Below are positions 49,367 to 56,861 of a stretch of DNA of 64,000 nt, piece by piece. The DNA is from Planobispora rosea (GTDB taxonomy: Bacteria; Actinomycetota; Actinomycetes; Streptosporangiales; Streptosporangiaceae). A program made the translations under genes and the position numbers. The notes beneath the pieces are model-generated. The model was not told the DNA's origin and made no database searches. It worked only from the letters and a program-made list of their open reading frames with translations. Location: positions 1 to 64,000 of the forward strand of contig NZ_BMQP01000026.1 of the NCBI RefSeq assembly GCF_014648175.1. Reading direction: 5' to 3'. The first letter of the stretch is position 1, and each line of letters opens with the position of its first letter.

Positions 49367-50252
49367 GACCTCCACCCCGCCCCCGGACCACCATGACCCC
49401 CGCCCGGCCGCTACCGGCCTGGACGTGACCGCCTGGCGGGCGATCCCGCTCGGTGACCCCACCCGCAACCCGCGCTGCCCGTGGGGCATCGTCGCCGGCG
49501 ACGTCACCGACCCGGGCGGCCCCGCCCTGTGGATCAAGATCTCTGCCGCCGACCGGCCCGCCGATGTCGCCGCCGTGCTGCTGGCCGCGACCCGTGCCTA
49601 CCTCGGAGCCGGCCCGCAGGACGCCGGCGACGGGCCGGTCCCGGCGCCGGAGCGCTCCGAGTCCGAGGCGATCGCCATCGTGCAGACCCACGTCGCCTAT
49701 GCCGAGGCGGGCGAGCTGCTGGAGTTGGCCCGCACCTGCCCGGCCCCCGCCGTCCGGGCCGCGGGGGTGCGGATCACCGCCTCGGTGGAGCGGCTGCGCG
49801 AGCGCCTGGCCGCCGTGCTCGCCGACGCCCGCCGCCAGGTCGACGCCGAGACGGCTCCCGTAGCGGAGCCCGCGCCGGTCGACGAGCACTTCCAGGAGAT
49901 CCCCGCGGCCGCCGAGGAAAGCGCCGTCGACCAGACCGCTCCGCTCCCGGCTCCGGTACGGCCCGCCGCCCGCCGCCGCGGCGGCGGTGCAGGCCGCCCG
50001 GCCCCGGCCACCCCACGCCGCGCCGCGGCCAAGACCCGCCCGGCCGCACGTCGCAGCGACGCCGACAACGGCCTGGCCCACGGGGTCAGCGACCGCGGCA
50101 TGTTCGCCGTGGTCTACCCGCCCACCGAGGCCGAAGCAGCCGTCGTGCGGTCCCTGTGTGCGCGCTACGGCACCACCGCAGCCGAGACCGCCGAGCTGAT
50201 CGACATGCTCGGCCTCGACGCCCAAGAGTCCCAGGAGGCGATCGCCGGATGA
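49356..50252 (+). CDS. Hypothetical protein, 298 aa
   Basis: ATG 49356 lies 11 nt inside the DUF5131 end, with AGGAG upstream. The N-terminal 130 residues are mixed alpha/beta (WGIVAGDVTDPGGPALWIKI). A helical middle is followed by a Pro/Ala/Arg-rich linker at 195-240 and a small C-terminal domain (VYPPTEAEAAVVRSLCARYGTTAAETAELIDML). No family is recognised. It is coupled by ATGA to the next gene. Confidence 0.7.
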   Translation: MLPETSTPPPDHHDPRPAATGLDVTAWRAIPLGDPTRNPRCPWGIVAGDVTDPGGPALWIKISAADRPADVAAVLLAATRAYLGAGPQDAGDGPVPAPERSESEAIAIVQTHVAYAEAGELLELARTCPAPAVRAAGVRITASVERLRERLAAVLADARRQVDAETAPVAEPAPVDEHFQEIPAAAEESAVDQTAPLPAPVRPAARRRGGGAGRPAPATPRRAAAKTRPAARRSDADNGLAHGVSDRGMFAVVYPPTEAEAAVVRSLCARYGTTAAETAELIDMLGLDAQESQEAIAG

Positions 50253-50944
50253 CCACCATGACCATGACCACCGGCCCGGCGGCGGCCGTCTTGCCCGAGA
50301 CGCCGTTCATCGTCGGCACCGCCCACCGCGGCACCTTCCACGCCATCCCCCGCGACTACGCGCTGCGCGCCCTGGCCCCGGGCGGCGGCGACAGCTGCGG
50401 GGCTCTATGCGGCACCTGGGCCCAGGTGGCCACCCGCATCGGCACCGGCGCTTTCGACCGGGCCCACCTCCCGGCCTGGATGCGGCTGTGCCCCGCCTGT
50501 ACCTGGACCATCGCCCTGCAGGCCGGGAGCGCGGCCATCGCCGCCGAGCTGGAGGCCTTGACGCCTGCGGTTGAGGACCTGGCCGCGCTGGAGCAGCTGG
50601 TGCCCGACCCGCTGATCACCCGGCGGGTATGCGAAGCGATCCTCGCCACGGCAGGCGACCTCACCGACGGCTCCGGACGCCAGGACGTCGTCGAGCTGCT
50701 GGCCCACGCGGCCGCTCACGCCCCGGTGCTGCTGCGGGACGAGGACTGCGTCGACACCAGCATCGACTGCGGCCACCCCGGCCCGAACTGCCCCGCCGCC
50801 CCGGCCTGCCCGGCCTGCAGCGTGCGGGCCGGCGACTGGGCACAGGACCGGGAGGGCTTCTACCGCGACGCCTGCACCATCGCCGCGCCCTGCCAGGTGA
50901 TCGGCGCGATGGCCGCCTTCTACGGGGTGGAGGTGACCGCCTGA
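50249..50944 (+). CDS. Hypothetical cysteine-rich protein, 231 aa
   Basis: ATG 50249 overlaps the previous TGA. Cys pairs appear as DSCGALCG, WMRLCPACTW near residue 85, and CGHPGPNCPAAPACPACS near residue 180, suggesting zinc-binding knuckles. The middle is helical. A nucleic-acid-binding or structural role is possible. Its stop overlaps the next ATG by one base. Confidence 0.7.
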   Translation: MTTMTMTTGPAAAVLPETPFIVGTAHRGTFHAIPRDYALRALAPGGGDSCGALCGTWAQVATRIGTGAFDRAHLPAWMRLCPACTWTIALQAGSAAIAAELEALTPAVEDLAALEQLVPDPLITRRVCEAILATAGDLTDGSGRQDVVELLAHAAAHAPVLLRDEDCVDTSIDCGHPGPNCPAAPACPACSVRAGDWAQDREGFYRDACTIAAPCQVIGAMAAFYGVEVTA

Positions 50945-51057
50945 TGACCCCCTCCACCGGCACCGTCTACCTGCTGCACTTCACCACGCGCCTTGCGGCT
51001 GAGCAGGCCCTGGCTGCAGCCGGTGCCCCGCACTCACCGACGACAGCCGCCCAGTGA
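50944..51057 (+). CDS. 37-aa peptide, probably a truncated gene
   Basis: ATG 50944 overlaps the preceding TGA. The sequence begins STGTVYLLHFTTRLA, a start seen in longer actinomycete-element proteins (VYLLHF...), then ends after 37 residues at a TGA. It looks like a truncated remnant that keeps its translation signals. Confidence 0.5.
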   Translation: MTPSTGTVYLLHFTTRLAAEQALAAAGAPHSPTTAAQ

Positions 51058-51115
51058 CCATCCACGCGGCCGACACCCGCCCCATCCGGATCCTCAACAT
51101 CCCCCTGGAGGACTC

Positions 51116-51679
51116 ATGACCACCCCGACCCTTGCCGCCCTGACCGCGCTCATCGGCCCGGCCGCCTCCGACGAGCTCATCGAGCAGCTCGCCCAGAGCG
51201 TGCGCGACCGCGCCGCCCACGCCCATCCCCCCTCCGGCGCCGACCTGCACTGCCTCAACCTCGCCGCCTCCATGGGCGAGCGCATGGGTCCCGTCCTGGT
51301 ACGGCTGCGTGATGCCGAGGCAGGCCACGAGGAGGACGAGCCGGTCTGCCGGATCTGCGGTTGCAGCGAAAACCGTGCCTGTGAAGGTGGTTGCGCATGG
51401 GTGCCCAACCCGCTCGGCGTCGATGTGTGCAGCGCCTGCACCTACGCCATCACCGCGACCGTGATGGCCGAAGAAGACCTGATCATCCTGGAGCGGCCGA
51501 CCGAACTCGGCATCACCGCAGACGACGGCGAGGACTTGCTCGCCCTCACCCTCGGCAAGATCCGCTTCAGCCTGCCGGAAACGGTCGACCTGACCCCGGA
51601 TGAGGCCCGGATATGGGCCGCGCAGCTGGCGGCGATGGCCGAAGCCAGCGAGGCCGCCCAGAGCGGGACGTACCGCTGA
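51116..51679 (+). CDS. Hypothetical protein with CxxCGC zinc-ribbon-like motif
   Basis: 187 aa; GGAGGACTC precedes ATG 51116. PVCRICGCSENRACEGGCAWV and VDVCSACTY (about residues 78-110) form a five- to six-Cys motif common in phage and plasmid proteins of unknown function. The C-terminal 60 residues (FSLPETVDLTPDEARIWAAQLAAMAEAS) are helical. Probably a metal-binding accessory protein. Confidence 0.75.
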   Translation: MTTPTLAALTALIGPAASDELIEQLAQSVRDRAAHAHPPSGADLHCLNLAASMGERMGPVLVRLRDAEAGHEEDEPVCRICGCSENRACEGGCAWVPNPLGVDVCSACTYAITATVMAEEDLIILERPTELGITADDGEDLLALTLGKIRFSLPETVDLTPDEARIWAAQLAAMAEASEAAQSGTYR

Positions 51680-51951
51680 TGGCCACCGCGACCGGCGAAA
51701 AGACCATGCCCCGGCGCGGTACGGTGGTGGGCCTTCGTCCTGTCCTTGGCCGGGCTCGCCTGGTCCGCCCCCGCAGGGATCACCGCACGACGGCTCCCAG
51801 CCGCGGGGCCATCGTGCGGGTCCTGCGGACCGATGCCGCAGATCTCAGATGGTCACCTCACGCCGCAGCGCCGCGCGCAGGAGGCACAGGAGCGGAAAGC
51901 ACCGCTTGGCCGGGCTGCACGGCGGGCTGTGGACCAGCCGGCCGCGGGTGA
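51679..51951 (+). CDS. Possible small gene with frameshift
   Basis: ATG 51679 overlaps the previous TGA (TGATGG). In this frame the product soon becomes Arg/Pro-rich. In another frame from 51716, a protein-like AVRWWAFVLSLAGLAWSAPAG, then SCGSCG and a charged helix, run to about 51965. A frameshift near 51712-51720 would join them into a small membrane protein of about 95 aa. Weak support. Confidence 0.3.
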   Translation: MATATGEKTMPRRGTVVGLRPVLGRARLVRPRRDHRTTAPSRGAIVRVLRTDAADLRWSPHAAAPRAGGTGAESTAWPGCTAGCGPAGRG

Positions 51952-52508
51952 TGGTCGTGGCTGATAGGAACGCCCAGCCGCCGCCCGGCGCACGCGCACC
52001 CCAGCCCGGACGGGAGGTGGTCGCCAGCGCGGTCATCGATGGCCCCTACCGCTACGACCTGCGGCGCATCTGGGATGCGGGCCGCACGCCGACGATCTGC
52101 GCCTGGGTCATGTTGAACCCCTCCCGCGCCGACGAGAACACCGATGATCCGACCGTTCGCCGCTACATCGCCTATGCCCAGCGCTGGGGCTTCGGCGGCA
52201 TCGTCGTGCGCAACCTGTTCGCGCTGCGCGCCACCGACCCGGCCGCGCTGCTGAGCGCCGACGATCCCATCGGCCCGGACAACGATGCCTGGCTGAGTGA
52301 GCGGCTGGCCGGTGTGGCGTGCGTCGTGGTGGCCTGGGGATGCGGCCGCTACCCGCGCCTGGCCGAAGAGCGCTGGCGCCGGGTGGCGCAGCTGCTGGCC
52401 GGCCACCGCCTGCTGTGCCTGCGCACCGGCCGCGACGGCCAGCCGGTGCATCCGCTCTACCAGCCCGCCGGCCTGGTCCCGAGGCCCTGGACGGCGCCAT
52501 GGCGGTGA
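51951..52508 (+). CDS. DUF1643-family protein
   Basis: 185 aa from ATG 51951 (GTG 51948 adjacent); no strong ribosome-binding site. RYDLRRIWD, CAWVMLNPSRADENTDDPTVRRYIAYAQRWGFGGIVVRNLFALRATDP and VVVAWGCGRYPRL are the DUF1643 hallmarks (MLNPSxAD...DDPTxRR). The family is frequent on mobile elements; its role is unknown to me. The C-terminus overlaps a short downstream frame. Confidence 0.85.
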   Translation: MVVADRNAQPPPGARAPQPGREVVASAVIDGPYRYDLRRIWDAGRTPTICAWVMLNPSRADENTDDPTVRRYIAYAQRWGFGGIVVRNLFALRATDPAALLSADDPIGPDNDAWLSERLAGVACVVVAWGCGRYPRLAEERWRRVAQLLAGHRLLCLRTGRDGQPVHPLYQPAGLVPRPWTAPWR

Positions 52509-52600
52509 CCGCGCAGGCTCCTGCAGTCCGGATCGGGCGCGCCGCCTGGGCCAGGCGCCAGCTGTGCCTGCCGGACCGCCGGCGGTGCCGCTCGCCCTGA
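52499..52600 (+). CDS. Possible 33-aa basic peptide
   Basis: ATG 52499 overlaps the end of the DUF1643 gene. It encodes MAVTAQAPAVRIGRAAWARR followed by a Cys/Arg-rich tail. No ribosome-binding site beyond the overlap; low support. Confidence 0.25.
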   Translation: MAVTAQAPAVRIGRAAWARRQLCLPDRRRCRSP

Positions 52601-52700
52601 GGCGCCGCCGGCACATGATCGGGCGCCCTCCCCGCCGAACCGCCAAGCCCGCGCCGGAGGGCGCCCACCCCCAGCAACCACGCGATGGGAGATCTCCATC

Positions 52701-52763
52701 ATGCCGCACGCCCCCGACAAAACCGCCTCCCGCGACCCGGGCCCGCGGCCGGTACGCCGGTGA
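52701..52763 (+). CDS. 20-aa leader peptide coupled to the Rep-like gene
   Basis: GGGAG at 52687-52691 lies 9 nt before ATG 52701. The peptide starts MPHAPDKTASRD and its TGA (52761-52763) overlaps GTG 52760 of the following gene (GTGA). A short leader with good start signals directly coupled to a replication-type gene could control its translation. Confidence 0.45.
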   Translation: MPHAPDKTASRDPGPRPVRR

Positions 52764-53656
52764 GCCGCACCGGCCCGCTCGCCCCGCCGCCCCGGGCCGG
52801 CGCGCCCGGCAGGCCGCCGCCCGCTGCGTCTGCGCGCCCGCGCCTTGCTGCCCGGCCTGGGCGGCCGGGCGCGCGCCGCCCCCGCACGTCGGCTCCCTCC
52901 GTCCCCGGCCAGGCCACCTGGTGGTCGCCGCGGCGCCTGCAGGTGTTCACCGCCGTCCCGGCGGCCTCGGCGCGAGCCCGCTCCCAGGCCGCCTGGCTCA
53001 CCGCCGTCGACGCCCACCCCGCCACCGCAGCGTTGCGCGCCGACGCCCACGACAACCTCACCGCGATCGCTACCGTGCTGGCCCGGCACGCCACCTGGAG
53101 CCTGCTGACCACCCGCCCCACCTGGGCGCTGCTGATGCGCCGCACCGGCCTGAGCCGCTCCAGCGTCGCCAAGTGGGTCGCCTGGCTGCATGCCCACGGC
53201 CTTTTGGGCACCGTGATGCCCGGCTCGCTGCCGCGCTATCGGGTCGGCGGCGCCGGGGACGCGCGGGGCGCGGTGGCCGCCGAGTACGTGCTGACCGTCC
53301 CGGCCGTCACAGACGTCACACAACCCGTTTCTGAATCACAGCAGTCCCCTGATCCGCTTGTGCATCAATGTCGGACCCCTACAAGGTTTCTCTCCGTAGG
53401 AGAGAAACCCGCCCTTCCCGCGCGCGCGAGCGGCCCCGGCATCGCGGGCGCGCACCGCGGATCCGCCCGGCGCCTGGTCGCTGGCCGTCACGCCGGGCAG
53501 CAAAACCGACGCCCTGGCCGCGGCCGCGGCGCTGCGGGCGGTGAGCGTGGACCTGCGCCGCATCTCGGCCCGGCACCTGCGTCACCTGCTGGCGCCGTGG
53601 TTTGCCGCCGGGTGGACGCCCGCCGATGTGCTGCACGCCCTGGATCACCTGCCTGA
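52760..53656 (+). CDS. Rep-like winged-helix protein, N-terminal part (frameshifted)
   Basis: From GTG 52760 an Arg/Pro-rich N-terminus leads to NLTAIATVLARHATWSLLTTRPTWA, then LMRRTGLSRSSVAKWVAWLHAHGLLGTV and RYRVGG...AAEYVLTVP: a winged helix of the kind found in actinomycete plasmid replication or regulatory proteins. After about 53420 this frame loses coding character. The other frame carries on as DPPGAWSLAVTPGSKTDAL. The break coincides with a run of CG dinucleotides at 53419-53428. Replication-initiator function is inferred. Confidence 0.55.
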   Translation: MSRTGPLAPPPRAGAPGRPPPAASARPRLAARPGRPGARRPRTSAPSVPGQATWWSPRRLQVFTAVPAASARARSQAAWLTAVDAHPATAALRADAHDNLTAIATVLARHATWSLLTTRPTWALLMRRTGLSRSSVAKWVAWLHAHGLLGTVMPGSLPRYRVGGAGDARGAVAAEYVLTVPAVTDVTQPVSESQQSPDPLVHQCRTPTRFLSVGEKPALPARASGPGIAGAHRGSARRLVAGRHAGQQNRRPGRGRGAAGGERGPAPHLGPAPASPAGAVVCRRVDARRCAARPGSPA

Positions 53657-53999
53657 TGGCCGCCCCTGGACCTTTGCCGGCCGGGTACGGCACGTGCCCG
53701 GCTGGATCGGCCACCGGCTGGCCGCCTGGCGCGATGCCGACGGCCGGCCGGTGATCTCCAAATCCCAGCGTCTGGCCGCGGCCGCGGCCGCCGAGCGCGC
53801 CCGCCAGGCCGCCCGCCGGCGCGAGAGCGAAGAGCGCTACGCGCGCAGTCTCGGCGGCCCGCGGCGCTGGGCTCCGCAGATGCCGCGGGCCGAGGCCCTG
53901 GCCCCCGCCCCGGCGGTGCCGGCCGAGCCCAGCCCGCCGACCGCGGCCTGGCGCGCGGCGCGCGCCGCGCTGGCGGCCCGTCTGGCGGCCCGGCCCTGA
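53541..53999 (+). CDS. Rep-like protein, C-terminal part (after frameshift)
   Basis: This frame is open from 53400; the nominal GTG at 53541 sits within a coherent sequence that begins upstream (WSLAVTPGSKTDALAAAAALR). It continues VDLRRISARHLRHLLAPWFAAGWTPADVLHALDHLPDG and GRVRHVPGWIGHRLAAWRDADGRP, typical of plasmid-borne HTH/Rep proteins. A single-base (or minus-two) change within the CG run would fuse it with the upstream frame. It may be a broken gene, phase variation, or a programmed shift. Confidence 0.6.
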   Translation: MSVDLRRISARHLRHLLAPWFAAGWTPADVLHALDHLPDGRPWTFAGRVRHVPGWIGHRLAAWRDADGRPVISKSQRLAAAAAAERARQAARRRESEERYARSLGGPRRWAPQMPRAEALAPAPAVPAEPSPPTAAWRAARAALAARLAARP

Positions 54000-54023
54000 C
54001 CGTGTGAAAGCGAGTGCTTTTCG

Positions 54024-54350
54024 ATGACCTCCTCCCCCGAGCGTCCGCGATTTGGCAGCGTCGCCGAGGCCGCTGCGCATGCCCGGCAGATCCTGGCCGA
54101 GGCCTCGCCCCGCGCCGCCGCCGTCATCCGCCAGCGCTCCGCCGAGCAGCGGCAGGGCAGGAACGAGCAGGACGCCAGGCGCTGGGCCGACATCGAGACC
54201 CGGGCCGCCGCGGCAATCGAGCACGCCCCACGCCTGCAGGAAAGCTGGATGCCGCCGATCGACGATGAGCAGGCCGATGCACGTCAGCGCAACTTGGCGC
54301 GGGCGCGGGCCCGGGCCCGCCAGGAGCGCGCCCAGCGCCTCATCCAATGA
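54024..54350 (+). CDS. Hypothetical charged helical protein, 108 aa
   Basis: ATG 54024 has no clear ribosome-binding site and follows the Rep-like gene by 24 nt. The protein is highly charged and helical (VAEAAAHARQILAEASPRAAAVIRQRS; RQRNLARARARARQERAQRL), with no membrane segment. It may be an accessory to the Rep-like protein. Confidence 0.6.
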   Translation: MTSSPERPRFGSVAEAAAHARQILAEASPRAAAVIRQRSAEQRQGRNEQDARRWADIETRAAAAIEHAPRLQESWMPPIDDEQADARQRNLARARARARQERAQRLIQ

Positions 54351-54481
54351 TCATCTTGGGGTGCCGGGCGCGGCCCGAGACCGCAGGGCACGCCCGTAGC
54401 GGGGCGGCTGCCGCGTTTTCGGGTGTCCTGAGCCCCGGGCTGCCGGCGACGCCCGCGCCGTGGCCCCGGAGCGGGAGTGGG

Positions 54482-54880
54482 TCACTGCGGTTGAGACGAC
54501 GGCGGGTCGTCGGGCGGCGTGATGCCCTGGGCCTTCAGGTGCTGCAGGGCGACCTCTTTGAGCAATTGCAGCACCTGGCGCTCCCGTTCGTGCTGGCGCA
54601 TGAACTCCTTCATGCGCCCGACGAACACCCATCCCTCATAGTCGCGGCCGCCCCAAAATGAGACCAGCTTGCGCCGGTGGCCCTCCAGGTCGTCATCGGC
54701 ATAGCGCGTCAGGTCCCAGCCGGTGCGTGCCAGCAACTCCTCCAGCGTGATCTCTCCGTGGTGCCAGGCCTGCACCGTCTGCAGCTGGGTGGCCACTACG
54801 AAGCCGGGGATATCACCCGGCAGCTGGCGCGCCAGCCCCAGCGCGGTCACGTGCTCTTCGACGCTGAGCTCTCTCCACAT
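54482..54880 (-). CDS. Hypothetical protein, 132 aa
   Basis: Start ATG 54880 (MWRELSVEEHV) is chosen because the upstream extension to 55108 is Arg/Pro-rich and overlaps the GntR gene. The product contains LARTGWDLTRYADDDLEGHRRKL and a helical C-terminus (MKEFMRQHERERQVLQLLKEVALQHL). It is soluble. Unknown family. Confidence 0.65.
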   Translation of the reverse strand: MWRELSVEEHVTALGLARQLPGDIPGFVVATQLQTVQAWHHGEITLEELLARTGWDLTRYADDDLEGHRRKLVSFWGGRDYEGWVFVGRMKEFMRQHERERQVLQLLKEVALQHLKAQGITPPDDPPSSQPQ

Positions 54881-55008
54881 TCCGGATATTCGATCACACG
54901 AGTGGTCCGACCTGGGCCGTCCCGTACAGATGTCAGCGCGGGAGCGGGATCGGGCCGCACCGCTCGTCGCGAGACGATGGCTGCGGCCTGGGCCGCCTGC
55001 CGTGCCGC

Positions 55009-55779
55009 TCAGAGGCGATGGCTGTAGGACCACAGAAAGCGGTGCCCGGCATAGACCAGGCGCGCGTGCTCGAGGGCGTGGCCGTTGTGGCCGCGGGCGA
55101 TGCGGCACACCTCCATGACCGGCTCAGCGCCGGCCAGCTGCAGCAGCGTGCGCTCGGCGTCGGTGGGCGAGCGCGTCAGCAACTGCTCGGTGACGGCCGC
55201 GGGGGCAAGACCGTGCGCGGCCAGCACCTCGAAGGCGTGCTCGCGCTCGCCGTTGTTCTCCAGCGCGGCCGCCAGGGCGGTGCCGGCCAGGTGTTCGGGC
55301 CGGTAGTGGGTGATAAGGAGGCAGGCCGGCGCGCCCTGGTGCGTGAGGAGCGCGGTGCGCTCGTATACCGGGGCGCCGACGGGGAGGGCGAAGACGGCGG
55401 CCAGGTGCGTCTCGGCCGGCGCCGTGCGCGCGCCGCGGAAGCCGGCGGCGCGCGGCGGGCGGTCGTTGGGCGCGGGCGGGCCCGGGGATGCGGCCTCTTG
55501 CCGGGAGACGCGGCTGTAGCGGTCCGGGCTCAGCGGCAGCCGCTCGGCACGCGGGCGCACGTAGGTGCCCGAGCCGGGGCGGGCCATGGCCAGGCCGTCG
55601 GCCACCAGCAGGCCCAAGGCCCGGCTGGCGGTCTCGCGCGCGACGTGGTGCTGGACCTGCAGCTGGCGCACCGAGGGCAGGCGCGTGCCCGGGGCCAGGC
55701 GGCCGGCGGTGATGGCGGCGCGCAGGCCCGCGGCGATCTGCTGGGCGCGGCCGTCGGGCACGATGCGGGCGTCGGGCAT
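55009..55779 (-). CDS. GntR-family regulator with UTRA-like domain
   Basis: 256 aa; start ATG 55779 with AAGGTGGAGG just upstream. The winged helix at residues 10-75 contains LAPGTRLPSVRQLQVQHHVARETASRALGLLVADGL and PGSGTYV. The C-terminal half has UTRA-type elements (LPVGAPVYERTALLTHQG; LLITHYRPEHL). It diverges from the SsgA-like gene at 55877 with two GTCCTAGGAC palindromes between, so it likely represses itself and that gene. Confidence 0.88.
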   Translation of the reverse strand: MPDARIVPDGRAQQIAAGLRAAITAGRLAPGTRLPSVRQLQVQHHVARETASRALGLLVADGLAMARPGSGTYVRPRAERLPLSPDRYSRVSRQEAASPGPPAPNDRPPRAAGFRGARTAPAETHLAAVFALPVGAPVYERTALLTHQGAPACLLITHYRPEHLAGTALAAALENNGEREHAFEVLAAHGLAPAAVTEQLLTRSPTDAERTLLQLAGAEPVMEVCRIARGHNGHALEHARLVYAGHRFLWSYSHRL

Positions 55780-55800
55780 GGCCTCCACCTTAGCGAAAGT

Positions 55801-55855
55801 GTCCTAGGACGTTGACGATCAGCGGAATGCCTCCTAAGGTCAAGTGTCCTAGGAC
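55801..55855. promoter_or_regulatory. Two GTCCTAGGAC operators in a divergent promoter
   Basis: Perfect 10-bp palindromes GTCCTAGGAC at 55801-55810 and 55846-55855, both preceded by T and followed by G (TGTCCTAGGACG). Their centres are 45 bp apart, close to four helical turns. A degenerate CTCCTAAGG lies between. They occupy the gap between the GntR gene and the SsgA-like gene. Confidence 0.85.
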
Positions 55856-55876
55856 GCTTGATCGTTAAGGAGTGAC

Positions 55877-56353
55877 ATGACTGCGATCCTTGAGCGGCTC
55901 GTGGCGCGCTCTCCCCAGGGCGGCGTCTACGAGGCCCGGGCCTTCTTCGACTCCGGTGACCCGTTCGCCGTGCAGCTGCACTTCCGCCTGCCCTCCGATG
56001 CTGATGATCACGGCGGGCGCCCCGAGCCGGCCGATCCCGATGCGGCCGAGACTTCCTGGACGGTCTGGCTGCTGGCGCGGGATCTGCTGGCGCTCAGCCT
56101 GAGCCGGCACCTGCGCGCCCTGGACGCGCCGGTCGGCGACGGCCAGATCAGCCTGGGGCCGGCAGAAGATGACGCCTACCTGGCCGTGGTGCTGTATCCG
56201 GCCGATCCGCGTCTGCGGGCCGAGGTGCACATCCGGCGGGCCGAGCTGGTGACCTTCCTGACGCGCAGCGCGCACCTGGTGGCCTTCGGCGCCGAAAGCC
56301 AATACCTGGACTTCGATGCGATGGTCCGGGCGCTGCTGAAGGAATCGGCCTAA
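55877..56353 (+). CDS. SsgA-like sporulation/cell-division protein
   Basis: 158 aa; TAAGGAGTGAC precedes ATG 55877. YEARAFFDSGDPFAVQLHFRLP, then WTVWLLARDLLALSLSRHL, GDGQISLGP and VHIRRAELVTFLTRSAHLVAFGAES fit the SsgA family, with an insert of about 20 residues (DADDHGGRPEPADPDAAE) before the WxxxRdLL motif. It is a paralogue of the 35886 product. Control by the divergent GntR protein is likely. Confidence 0.82.
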   Translation: MTAILERLVARSPQGGVYEARAFFDSGDPFAVQLHFRLPSDADDHGGRPEPADPDAAETSWTVWLLARDLLALSLSRHLRALDAPVGDGQISLGPAEDDAYLAVVLYPADPRLRAEVHIRRAELVTFLTRSAHLVAFGAESQYLDFDAMVRALLKESA

Positions 56354-56594
56354 CGGCCCCGGCCGCCTCCCGCACCGGCCAGGACCGGCCGGGCGCCGGC
56401 CCCGCGCGCTGCCATCACTAGCGCCGATCCCCGCCCCGGCGCCGCTGCCGCACCCTGGGCGAGGCCGGGCCGAGCGCGGCAGCGGCCGCTGCCGCGCTCC
56501 TGGGGAGCACGATGCCCGTGCGCGGCCCCCACCCCTTAGTGACTAAAGTTGTCAAAGTCTTCCATGACAGGAGACAAGTAGCTATAACTGGCGC
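56354..56594 (+). promoter_or_regulatory. Intergenic region with promoter of the 56595-58938 pair
   Basis: TTAGTGACTAA (56536-56546) is an 11-bp palindrome. TTGTC (56549-56553) and GACAA (56573-56577) are inverted. A TATAAC -10-like box at 56583-56588 lies 6 nt before ATG 56595, which with no ribosome-binding site suggests a leaderless transcript. The first 170 nt are GC-rich with no feature. Confidence 0.5.
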
Positions 56595-56861
56595 ATGATC
56601 TCATCTGACGGCGCATCCTTCACCGTAGAGGGCGAGCTGGCCCAGGCCGTGGCCGCGGTGGCCGACGACGGGCTCAGCGCCTCTCCCTTCCGGCTGACCA
56701 CCGCCGACGGCGCCAGCGCGGTGGTCATCTCCGAGGAGCTGCTGCTCATTCTGATGCGCGCCGGTGACCAGCTCGCCGAGCACGGGCCACCGCTGACGAT
56801 CGAAGAGCTGACGGCCTTGGTCAACCAGCCGTCTGGACCGCCGGCGGCGGGCGATGGCTGA
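56595..56861 (+). CDS. Small acidic protein, possible antitoxin-like partner
   Basis: 88 aa, probably leaderless from ATG 56595. A strand-rich N-terminus (FRLTTADGASAVVISEELLLIL) and an acidic helix (PPLTIEELTALVN) recall Phd/YefM-like or MazE-like small partners, but no DNA-binding motif is certain. Its TGA overlaps the ATG of the large RelE-like-repeat gene, so the two are co-translated, as in toxin-antitoxin operons. Confidence 0.65.
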   Translation: MISSDGASFTVEGELAQAVAAVADDGLSASPFRLTTADGASAVVISEELLLILMRAGDQLAEHGPPLTIEELTALVNQPSGPPAAGDG

